Of a stretch of DNA of 64,000 nt, positions 56,971 to 64,000 are shown one piece after another. The notes below the pieces were generated by a model. The model searched no databases. It was given only the letters and a program-made list of their open reading frames with translations, and had not been told where the DNA came from. The position numbers were made by a program, and so were the translations under genes. Each line of letters opens with the position of its first letter. Position 1 is the stretch's first letter. Origin of the DNA: an uncultured Pseudomonadota bacterium (GTDB taxonomy: Bacteria; Myxococcota_A; UBA796; CAJQPC01); assembly GCA_913060515.1 (NCBI GenBank), contig CAJXRZ010000025.1, forward strand, positions 1 through 64,000, in the 5' to 3' direction.

Positions 56971-57010
56971 ACAGGGTCAAGGCTGCGGCCCTTGGGGGTA
57001 CACTGCATCT

Positions 57011-58276
57011 GTGAAGCTCTCTCGCCGCCAAGTCCTCGCCTTGGGAGCCGGTGCCCTTGCGGCCCCGGGGGCCTTGGTCTCTGGGCGCGCCCAAGCGGCT
57101 GGCACGCCACAGCACTGCTTCCTCTTCATGCACTGCGATGGCGGCTGGGACACCAGCTTTGTGTTCACCCCCGAGCTGCTCGGCAAGGTGGACCACGAGC
57201 CCCAGGTCGAGGCTGGCAACATCGGCGGCGTGGACTTCATCGACCACCCGGACCGCGGCACCGTGCGGGACTATCTGGAGCGCTACGGGGACCAGAGCGC
57301 CATCATCAACGGCATGGAGGTGAGCTCCGTCACCCATGAGCGCTGCCGTCGCATCGTGCTCACAGGGCAAGGGGATGGCGCCTTGGACGACTGGCCCAGC
57401 ATCCTGGCGGCCAAGAGCCCTGAGCCTCTGCTGCTGCCCCACTTGGTGCTGGCGGGCCACGCTTTCAACGCCCAGTTCGCCGACCAGGTGGTTCGGGTGG
57501 GGGATGACGGTCAGCTCGCCAAGCTCTTGGATGGAAGTGCCTTCTCCGAGCGTGACCAAGGCATCGTGGTCCCGCCCGCCCCCGATGTGGAGCACGCCCT
57601 GCTCAAGGAGCGCTTGCTCTCCCTTCAGGCCAACGCCGGCTCCACGGCAGAGGCTGAATACTACGAGCGCTACACCCAAGCGCTGACCGCTGCCGACGCC
57701 CTGCGCGGGGTGGAAGGCCTGAGCTTGGTGCCACAGAACAGCGCCTGTGAGCGGGACTTGCTCGCCGACGCCGCGACCCTCTTTGAGTGCTTCTCCCGCG
57801 GGCTGAGCCGCTGTGGAATGCTCAAGTACGAGGGCTGGTGCAGCGAGGGCTGGGACAGCCACGAGAACGTGATCAACCAAGGGCGGCACTTCAGTGACCT
57901 CTTTGGCTACCTGAGCGCCATGTTGCAGGACTTGGGAACCCGCCAAGCGGTGGACGGCAGCGCCCTCTCGGACCACGTCACCATCGTGCTCTTCTCCGAG
58001 ATGGGGCGAACGCCATCCCTCAACGCCTTGGGCGGAAAGGACCACTGGACCTTCACCTCGGCCATGTTGGTGGGCGCCGGAGTGCAGGGCGGACAGACCG
58101 TCGGCGCCCTCAGCGACCAGGCCCGTGGGGTCCCCATCGATCTGGAGAGCGGACAGGCCTCCGATGGGGGCGTGTCTCTGACTTCGTCCAACTTGGGCGC
58201 GACCTTGCTGGCCATGGGGGACGTGGACCCAGCGGAGTTCACCGACGCCCAGCCGCTGCGGGCGGTGATGCGATGA
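57011..58276 (+). CDS. DUF1501-family protein with twin-arginine signal
   Basis: The 421-residue protein has a Tat-type leader (KLSRRQVLALGAGALAAPGA). The body follows DUF1501: LFMHCDGGWDTSF near the start, EGWDSHENV in the middle, and VTIVLFSEMGRTPSLNALGGKDHW at the end. The latter is the alkaline-phosphatase-superfamily-like metal-site region (GKDHW). Members are exported and often paired with DUF1549/DUF1592/DUF1800 proteins; function is not established. GTG start. The stop overlaps the next gene by 4 bp (ATGA). Confidence 0.85.
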   Translation: MKLSRRQVLALGAGALAAPGALVSGRAQAAGTPQHCFLFMHCDGGWDTSFVFTPELLGKVDHEPQVEAGNIGGVDFIDHPDRGTVRDYLERYGDQSAIINGMEVSSVTHERCRRIVLTGQGDGALDDWPSILAAKSPEPLLLPHLVLAGHAFNAQFADQVVRVGDDGQLAKLLDGSAFSERDQGIVVPPAPDVEHALLKERLLSLQANAGSTAEAEYYERYTQALTAADALRGVEGLSLVPQNSACERDLLADAATLFECFSRGLSRCGMLKYEGWCSEGWDSHENVINQGRHFSDLFGYLSAMLQDLGTRQAVDGSALSDHVTIVLFSEMGRTPSLNALGGKDHWTFTSAMLVGAGVQGGQTVGALSDQARGVPIDLESGQASDGGVSLTSSNLGATLLAMGDVDPAEFTDAQPLRAVMR

Positions 58277-59127
58277 TTTGGCTCTTGGCCTGTGTGGGCG
58301 GAACCCCGGACGACTCGCAGAGCAATGTTCAGCTCCAAGACAGCGCCAGCTTGCCCTCGCTGGAGCGGCCCGATGCTGAGCTGGCCTGGGCCGCAACGGA
58401 CGCCGAGCAGGCGGTTCAAGGCATCCTGAACCAGGGCTTTCCCTCTCCCTGGGTCGGCATGGATCTCTACTTCTACGCCCTGGGCCAAGGGGACGCCTCC
58501 TGCCCCGGAATGGCGGCCCAGATTGCGCCGCACAACCTGCAGGGCTGCCAGGCCGACACCGGCTGGTACTACTCCGGCATGAGCCGCTTTGGCGGTGAGA
58601 TGCGGCCTTGGGATCAGGACACCACCTTGATCCTAGAGACCGAGCAGGCCTTCGGGGACTTTAGCTTCCGGGACCCCACAGGGCAGAGCTTCGAGTGCGG
58701 TGGCCACCAAGAGACCGGCGTCGTGCTGGGCGAGGCCAAGGTCCCGCTGGCCTTTGTTGGCGAGCACAAGGGCAGCTACCTCTGGCAGGGCCACGAGGGG
58801 GTCTACCGAGAGAATGTCTCCGGTCAGCTTCAGGTTCAGGTGGATGGGAGCGGATCGGAACGCCGCATCCAGCTCAGCGGGGCCTTGGAGTACTTGGCGC
58901 AGTCCATGCACAGCACCCTCTCCCTCAGCGAGGCCTGTGGGTGGGCGCCGGAGTCCGGCACCTTGCAGCTTCGGGAACCCAGCGGCGCTTGGCTCACCTG
59001 GACCCCCCAGGAATGCACAGGCTGTGGTCCGCTACTCGACGAGCAGGAGCAGGACCTTGGCCAAGTCTGCCTGGACTTGGGGCCTGTCGCCGCGTCCTTC
59101 CAGAAGCAGCTGGATCAGCTCCCATGA
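58273..59127 (+). CDS. Lipoprotein of unknown function
   Basis: The 284-residue protein has a minimal lipoprotein leader (MIWLLACVGG, Cys7). The mature part has six further cysteines, including QECTGCGPL, and mainly beta structure. It overlaps the DUF1501 gene before it and the gene after it by 4 bp each, so all three are made together. No family was recognised; it is probably a partner of the DUF1501 protein at the envelope. Confidence 0.7.
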   Translation: MIWLLACVGGTPDDSQSNVQLQDSASLPSLERPDAELAWAATDAEQAVQGILNQGFPSPWVGMDLYFYALGQGDASCPGMAAQIAPHNLQGCQADTGWYYSGMSRFGGEMRPWDQDTTLILETEQAFGDFSFRDPTGQSFECGGHQETGVVLGEAKVPLAFVGEHKGSYLWQGHEGVYRENVSGQLQVQVDGSGSERRIQLSGALEYLAQSMHSTLSLSEACGWAPESGTLQLREPSGAWLTWTPQECTGCGPLLDEQEQDLGQVCLDLGPVAASFQKQLDQLP

Positions 59128-60674
59128 TGTGGCTCTGGCTGGCGTGCACAAGCCCCGAAGGACCCTCTCCCCTCGTAGACAGCGGGACGGCGCCGGAGCT
59201 CCCGCCTCTGCTGGAGGCCCCCCGCCTGCTGCGGCGGGTCAGCCTGGACCTGCGCGGCACCCTCCCCAGCGTGGAGGACTTGGACGCGGTGGAGCAAGAC
59301 CCAAGCTTGGTCTTGGATTATTCGGCGGAGTACATGGCCGATCCGCGCTTCGAGGAGCGCCTAGTCGAGCTGCTGGCGGAGCGCTGGTGGACGCGGGTGG
59401 ACACCTTCGACATCACGCCGAATGACTATGGCTTGGACCCCATCGACAACTTCGTCTTCGCCCAGTCCATCGGGGAAGAGCCCCTTCGCTTGATGGCGAA
59501 TGTCATCGCCGAAGACATGCCGTGGACCACGGCGGTGAGCGCCGATTGGACCCGTGCGAACCCTTTGTTGGGCAGCATGTGGCCCTTGGATCGGGACGAG
59601 GGCGAGGGATGGCAGACCGCGCGCTACACCGACGGTCGCCCGGCCGCCGGAGTGCTGGCCACCAATGGCTTGTGGTGGCGCTACACCACCACCGACTCCA
59701 ACATGAACCGCTCCCGAGCGGCGGCCATCAGTCGCCTGCTGCTGTGCGCGGACTACCTGGGTCGGCCCATCAGCTTCTCGGAGAACCAGGAGGTGGTCGA
59801 GGTCGAGGACGCCGTGCGCAACGACCCCTACTGTTTGGCCTGTCACGCCACCATCGACCCCTTGGCGGCCAACCTCTTTGGCTTCTGGTGGCTCACCCTC
59901 TACTCCCGCGTGGAAGAGGAGAGCTACCACGCCGAGCGGGAGTCTCTGGCCCAGGACTATCTGGGTGTGGACCCGGGCTACTTCGGCACGCCCATCTCCG
60001 GCCTGGAAGAGCTTGGCTGGGCCATGAGCGAGGACCCTCGCTTCTACAGCTGCGCGGTAGAGAGCAGCGCGGAGCTGCTCTGGCGGCGGCCAGTGGTGAT
60101 GGAGGACCGGCCAGGGCTGGAGGCCATGCGGCAAGAGTTCGTTGGGCAAGGCGCCCACATGCAGCCCCTCTATCAGGACCTCATCGCCTCCCCGGAGTAC
60201 CAGGTGGCGCCCAGTGAGACGGTTCTGGTGCGGATGCTCAGTCCCAGTCAGCTCGAGAGCGTCTTGGTCCAGCTCACGGACTTTGAGTGGACCCAAGAGG
60301 GCTACGCCCAGCTCCAAAACGACAAGAAGGGCTACCGGGTTCTGGCAGGTGGCGTGGACGGCTACGCGGTCACCCAGGCCCAGACCCTTCCGGGCTTGAC
60401 CTGGGCGCTGGTGGCCGAGCGCAGCGCCCAGACCGCGGCGTCCTCGGCTGTGGCTGGCGGGGGGATACTCGGCCAGGAGCTAGGGAGTGTTCGCTCTCCC
60501 CGAGACTGGATCGCCACGTTGATCTGGCAGCTCAATGCAGAGCGAGCCAGCGATTCGGAGCTGGACGCCCTGGAGCAGGCCTACGAGGAGCTCGCCCAGT
60601 CGCAAGGGGAGGCTGCAGCCCAGGAGCTGATCCTCTCAGTGCTGCTCAGAGATCCACGCTTCTTGAGCTACTGA
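59124..60674 (+). CDS. Lipoprotein with DUF1549-like N-terminus and CxxCH motif
   Basis: The protein has 516 residues from ATG 59124. It has a lipoprotein leader (MMWLWLACTSPEG) and an N-terminal LLRRVSLDLRGTLPSVEDLD, the opening of DUF1549 proteins (planctomycete-type cytochrome family). YCLACHATIDPL contains C-x-x-C-H, which could bind a c-type heme, in the position of the DUF1588 C-x-x-C-H. The protein is shorter than full PSD1 cytochromes and has only this one motif. It closes the three-gene DUF1501 operon. A redox role is inferred, not shown. Confidence 0.75.
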   Translation: MMWLWLACTSPEGPSPLVDSGTAPELPPLLEAPRLLRRVSLDLRGTLPSVEDLDAVEQDPSLVLDYSAEYMADPRFEERLVELLAERWWTRVDTFDITPNDYGLDPIDNFVFAQSIGEEPLRLMANVIAEDMPWTTAVSADWTRANPLLGSMWPLDRDEGEGWQTARYTDGRPAAGVLATNGLWWRYTTTDSNMNRSRAAAISRLLLCADYLGRPISFSENQEVVEVEDAVRNDPYCLACHATIDPLAANLFGFWWLTLYSRVEEESYHAERESLAQDYLGVDPGYFGTPISGLEELGWAMSEDPRFYSCAVESSAELLWRRPVVMEDRPGLEAMRQEFVGQGAHMQPLYQDLIASPEYQVAPSETVLVRMLSPSQLESVLVQLTDFEWTQEGYAQLQNDKKGYRVLAGGVDGYAVTQAQTLPGLTWALVAERSAQTAASSAVAGGGILGQELGSVRSPRDWIATLIWQLNAERASDSELDALEQAYEELAQSQGEAAAQELILSVLLRDPRFLSY

Positions 60675-60692
60675 GGCGCTGAGCGCTTGACC

Positions 60693-61979
60693 CTATGGGT
60701 TCCACACATCGCCAGAGCCACCGGCTGGCCAGTCCAAGCTCATGTCTACACCGGAGCTGATGTAGTAGCTGTAGCCGCCACCGGACACTGGCCCGCCGCC
60801 TGAGCCCGAGAAGTTGGAGTAGCGTGCGCTCATGCTCGCCGCGTACCAGATTGGACCGGTGAAGCTGGAGGCAATGACACGGTCCTTGTCGGTGGCGCCA
60901 ATGCCCGAGTACGAGGCAACGGCAAACTTGGTGGGCAAGAACTCGCTCCCCAAGCCGCCGCAGGCCCCGCTGGTCTGGAAGCCGCTGCGTGCGACCAAGT
61001 CCAACCCAAAGGCCTGTCCGTAGACGTAGCTGTAGGAGCTGCCGGCCACGCCGCGTCCCATCAACACCGAGTCCACGCTCCAGTCACAAGCGACGGTGCT
61101 CCCCTCCACGGTGGTACGCACCCGCCCTTCAATGTCGTCGAACTGGGCAGAGTTGCTGAAGCTGATGGTGTAGCCGTAGGTGGAGCGGCCATCGGCAAAG
61201 TAGGTGCTCTGCAGGCGCTTGGTCTGGCGAATGAAGCCCGAGCCGCCTCCGTGCAGGCGCACCTTCGCGCCGTACTCCAGGCAGGCCTCGGCACCCCAGC
61301 AGTCATCGTCCTCGCAGTCGATCAAGCCGTCGGCGTCGTTGTCGACCGTATCGCTGCAGTCCTCGAAACAGGCGGAGTCGCTGGCACAGTCGGCGTCCTC
61401 ACAGTCCACCAAGCCGTCGGCGTCGTTGTCCACGCCGTCGGTGCAGTCCTCTAGGCAGGCCGAATCACCGGCGCACTCGGAGTCCAGGCAGTCGACCAGA
61501 CCATCGGCGTCGTTGTCGACGCTATCGCTGCAGTCCTCGGCGCATTCGTCGGTGCAGTCAATGTCCAGGCAGTCGACCAGGCCGTCCAAGTCGTTGTCCT
61601 CGCCATCGCTGCAGTCCTCGTCGGTGGGATTGCACGCGGGGTCATCGGCGCAGTCTGCGTCCTCGCAGTCCACGTCGCCGTCGCCGTCGTTGTCCGCGCC
61701 GTCGCTGCAGTCCTCGTCCGCTGATGCGCAGGCCGCATCGTCGGCACAGTCGGCGTCATCGCAATCGACAGAGCCGTCTGCGTCATTGTCTAGGCCATCG
61801 CCGCAGTCGCTCTCGCTGCTGCACTCCAGCTCGTCCTGGCAGTCGGAGTCTGCGCAGTCCACATCTCCGTCGCCGTCGTTGTCCGAGCCATCGTCACAGA
61901 CCTCGGACTCAAGACCGGTCTCTTCGGTGTCTTTGTCAGCGGCGCAGCCAAGCAGGGCCAAGAGCAAGGCAGAGGTCAT
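60693..61979 (-). CDS. Lipoprotein with Asp/Cys-rich metal-binding-type repeats, paralogue A
   Basis: The protein has 428 residues from ATG 61979 with GGAGA 5 nt upstream. A lipoprotein leader (MTSALLLALLGCAADKD) is followed by eight repeats of the form C-x-D-G-x-D-N-D-x-D-G-x-V-D-C-x-D-x-D-C (residues ~30-235). These resemble the putative metal-binding (MopE-type) motif found in myxobacterial surface proteins. The C-terminal ~190 residues are a Ser/Gly/Tyr-rich beta domain ending WNP. The repeats likely bind Ca2+ or another cation. It is a tandem paralogue of the next gene, 94 bp away. Confidence 0.82.
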   Translation of the reverse strand: MTSALLLALLGCAADKDTEETGLESEVCDDGSDNDGDGDVDCADSDCQDELECSSESDCGDGLDNDADGSVDCDDADCADDAACASADEDCSDGADNDGDGDVDCEDADCADDPACNPTDEDCSDGEDNDLDGLVDCLDIDCTDECAEDCSDSVDNDADGLVDCLDSECAGDSACLEDCTDGVDNDADGLVDCEDADCASDSACFEDCSDTVDNDADGLIDCEDDDCWGAEACLEYGAKVRLHGGGSGFIRQTKRLQSTYFADGRSTYGYTISFSNSAQFDDIEGRVRTTVEGSTVACDWSVDSVLMGRGVAGSSYSYVYGQAFGLDLVARSGFQTSGACGGLGSEFLPTKFAVASYSGIGATDKDRVIASSFTGPIWYAASMSARYSNFSGSGGGPVSGGGYSYYISSGVDMSLDWPAGGSGDVWNP

Positions 61980-62073
61980 GGTGTCTCCAAGTCGGCCCAA
62001 CCTCACCCGGGCGCCGCACAAACGCAAGCTTGGACTGCGGCTGAGCCCACAGTCCGAGCCCGCCTCTGGAGCG

Positions 62074-63369
62074 CTATGGGTTCCAGACCTCTCCGGAGCC
62101 GCCTGCAGGCCAAGTCAGCGTGGCCTCTACGCCTGAGCTGTACTGGTAGCTGTAGCCGCCACCTGGGATTGGGCCTCCACCGCCGCCTGAGAAGCTGGTG
62201 TAGGTCACGCCCATGGACGCTGCGTACCAGAGCGGCCCGCTGAAGCTGCTGAAGGAGACCGAGGTCTGATCGGTGGCCCCAATGCCTGAGGAGGAGTCCA
62301 GTCCGAACTTGCTTGGCAGCATCTCACTGCCCACCCCGCCGCAGGCGCCGCTGGTCTTAAAGCCGCTGCGTGCGACCAAGTCCATGCCGTAGGCCTGTTG
62401 GTAGATGTAGCTGTAGGACGATGTACCGATGAGCGTGCGGCCCATCAACACCGAGTCCACCGTCCAGTTGCAGGTGACCTCTGCGCTCTCAAGCGTCGTG
62501 CGCAGAGTGCCTTCGATGTTCTCGAAGAGGGCAGAGTTGCTGACGGTGACGCTGTAGTTGTAGGTGTAGCCGCCGCTGGGGAAGTAGGTGCCGGAGCTGC
62601 GCGTGACCCGCCGGAAGGCGCCGTTGCCGCCTCCGTGGCTGAGAACCTGGGCGCCTACTTCGACGCACTCGACGGTGCCCCAGCAGTCGTCGTCCTCGCA
62701 GTCCACGAAGCCGTCCAGATCGTTGTCCAGCTCGTCCTCGCAGTCCTCGATGCAGGCCACATCGCTGGCGCAGTCGGCGTCCTCGCAGTCCACCAGCCCG
62801 TTGCCGTCGTTGTCTACGCCGTCGGTGCAGTCCTCCACGCAGTCCAGCGTTCCGGAGCACTCGTTGTCCAGGCAGTCCACAAAGCCGTCGGCGTCGTTGT
62901 CGACCTCGTCGGTGCAGTCCTCGGCGCACTCATCGGTGCAGTCGATGTCCAAGCAGTCGACAAGGCCGTCTAGGTCGTTGTCTTCGCCATCGAGGCAGTC
63001 CTCGTCGGTGGGGATGCAGGCGGGATCATCCTCGCAGTCTGCATCTTCACAGTCCACGTCGCCGTCGCCGTCGTTGTCAAAGCCGTCAGTGCAGTCCTCG
63101 TCTACGGATGCGCAGGCAGGATCTTCGCTGCAGTCCGCATCGTCGCAGTCTGTGGCGCCATCGGCGTCGTTGTCCAAGCCGTCATCGCAGTCACTCTCAA
63201 CAACAACCCGGCACGCGGCATCGGACTGGCAGTCCGAGTCATCACAGTCCACATCGCCGTCGCCGTCGTTGTCGGAGCCATCGTCACAGACCTCGTCCAC
63301 AAGACCGGTTTCTTCCTGGTCTTTGTCACTAAGGCAGCCGAGCAGGGCCAAGAGCAATGCAGTGGTCAT
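62074..63369 (-). CDS. Lipoprotein with Asp/Cys-rich metal-binding-type repeats, paralogue B
   Basis: The protein has 431 residues from ATG 63369, preceded by GGAGA. The architecture is the same as the neighbouring paralogue: leader MTTALLLALLGCLSDKD, eight Asp/Cys repeats (for example DCTDGFDNDGDGDVDCEDAD), then a beta domain with DLVARSGFKTSGACGGVGSE and a WNP end. Even the upstream sequences (GTGTCTCCAAGT on the plus strand) are shared, so the duplication included the promoter or leader. Substitutions are spread along the length, so the copies are not very recent. Confidence 0.82.
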   Translation of the reverse strand: MTTALLLALLGCLSDKDQEETGLVDEVCDDGSDNDGDGDVDCDDSDCQSDAACRVVVESDCDDGLDNDADGATDCDDADCSEDPACASVDEDCTDGFDNDGDGDVDCEDADCEDDPACIPTDEDCLDGEDNDLDGLVDCLDIDCTDECAEDCTDEVDNDADGFVDCLDNECSGTLDCVEDCTDGVDNDGNGLVDCEDADCASDVACIEDCEDELDNDLDGFVDCEDDDCWGTVECVEVGAQVLSHGGGNGAFRRVTRSSGTYFPSGGYTYNYSVTVSNSALFENIEGTLRTTLESAEVTCNWTVDSVLMGRTLIGTSSYSYIYQQAYGMDLVARSGFKTSGACGGVGSEMLPSKFGLDSSSGIGATDQTSVSFSSFSGPLWYAASMGVTYTSFSGGGGGPIPGGGYSYQYSSGVEATLTWPAGGSGEVWNP

Positions 63370-63443
63370 CGTGTCTCCAAGTGACCCCAACTTCACTCGA
63401 AGAAGGGTGAGCGTCAACCTCGGAAATCAGCCAGCGTACTCAC

Positions 63444-63998
63444 TCAGTGAATGGTGCGCTGACTGGCGATGGCAGCCCAGGCCGCGTCTGCCTTGGCCAC
63501 GGTCTCCATGCGCTCCCACGTGAGCTCCTGCACCAGCAGGCTCTCCCGCAGCTTTCGATAGGAGCGGCGAACGCGTTCCTTCTCCGCGGTGCTGGAGACG
63601 CCGATGACACGATGGGGGCTGGCTTGGTGCGAGCAGAAGGCCTTCCAGGCGCTCAGGCTGATGCGAACGATGTTTCGCGCCCGAACCGGGGACAGTCCAC
63701 GTCGTGTTGCTGTGCGTACCAGAGACTCTTGGCTGCTCGATGTCACCACCTGCTGGAGCAGCAATCCGCGCAGAGTGTCCAAGAGCTCGCGCTTGTGTGT
63801 GGTGTTCGGGTCCGGGGTGCGGCGCTTGAGACCCTGAAGGCGAATCAAGGCGTCTTTGGCGTCCCGTGCTTCGGCCAGGGCGGTCTCGAGTTCACGCGGA
63901 GAGATCCGGGTGTCTTGGCGGATCTCGGAGATCGCGTCGGCCAGGTCCTGAACGCTCTGGGGGTCGCCCAGCAGACTCTCCAGGTGGCTCTCGTCCAC
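63444..63998 (-). CDS. Hypothetical helical protein, possibly cut by the window edge
   Basis: There are 184 codons from a GTG two bases inside the edge, so the true start may lie outside. The sequence is charged and helical throughout, with no membrane segment or signal. The end (STAEKERVRRSYRKLRESLL) has a pattern faintly like a J-domain helix but lacks His-Pro-Asp. No family assigned. Confidence 0.55.
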   Translation of the reverse strand: MDESHLESLLGDPQSVQDLADAISEIRQDTRISPRELETALAEARDAKDALIRLQGLKRRTPDPNTTHKRELLDTLRGLLLQQVVTSSSQESLVRTATRRGLSPVRARNIVRISLSAWKAFCSHQASPHRVIGVSSTAEKERVRRSYRKLRESLLVQELTWERMETVAKADAAWAAIASQRTIH

Positions 63999-64000
63999 AC

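Noticed and set aside
61204-63523. Ser/Gln/Thr-rich open frames on the plus strand opposite the Asp/Cys-repeat lipoproteins
   Set aside because: They are antisense readings of GTCGTCGTTGTC-type repeats. The minus-strand frames have signal peptides, lipoboxes and ribosome sites.

Overview
The window looks like chromosomal DNA from a high-GC, Gram-negative, motile member of the Myxococcota or a related deltaproteobacterial lineage. The reasons are the frequent GTG starts, many short secreted lipoproteins, a MYXO-CTERM-like C-terminal anchor (gene ending at 35427), Asp-Thr-Gly and Asp/Cys-rich repeat proteins, a DUF1501/DUF1549-like operon, serine/threonine-kinase-like and FHA signalling proteins, and a flagellin locus. 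No rRNA, tRNA, CRISPR array, transposase or phage gene was recognised. Everything here is read by eye; no database search was run.

Layout. 0-2.4 kb: a Gly/Ser-rich repeat tail and two soluble chemotaxis-like coiled-coil proteins. 2.4-7.4 kb: NhaA antiporter, MDR oxidoreductase, sulfatase-like hydrolase, TSP3-repeat protein. 7.46-10.5 kb: a TetR/esterase cassette bounded by 41-bp direct repeats that carry a perfect 14-bp palindrome, next to a second alpha/beta hydrolase. 10.5-18.1 kb: a CrtI-type desaturase and an ABC exporter operon (beta-barrel, LolD-like ATPase, two FtsX-like permeases, LolA-like carrier) divergent from a GbsR/MarR-type regulator. 18.1-21.9 kb: NAPE-PLD-like hydrolase, YebC, a small membrane protein, an HCCA-isomerase-like protein.

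22.0-31.6 kb is the most unusual part. It holds a cytosolic subtilisin-like protease, a fusion of a class I isoprenoid-synthase-like domain to a radical SAM/SPASM enzyme, an 84-residue Nif11-leader-like peptide with a Gly-Gly motif, and a polytopic sensor kinase, all overlapping end to end. These are followed by a convergent terpene-cyclase-fold protein, a REC-PAS-REC' regulator and a lipoprotein. I infer a peptide-maturation and signalling system that resembles ComQXP in composition but is built from different parts. TldD/TldE proteases and an ATP-grasp ligase lie just downstream (31.7-35.4 kb).

35.4-41.5 kb: MYXO-CTERM-like secreted protein, tail-anchored pseudokinase, CutA, ZIP-like membrane protein, RNB ribonuclease. 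41.58-42.99 kb: a broken flagellin whose variable region is a VWA domain with an intact MIDAS motif. It is interrupted by a 5-bp tandem duplication and by an amber codon. 43.3-46.1 kb: APH-fold kinase, methylmalonyl-CoA epimerase-like VOC protein, NagZ, small secreted protein. 46.19-46.52 kb: an 11-bp tandem repeat array followed by three ~65-bp repeats, each folding into a similar hairpin. 46.5-57.0 kb: FHA regulator divergent from an RND efflux operon (adaptor, two pumps, TolC). 57.0-60.7 kb: three-gene DUF1501/DUF1549-like operon. 60.7-63.4 kb: two tandem paralogous Asp/Cys-repeat lipoproteins. 63.4-64.0 kb: an unrecognised protein that may run off the edge.
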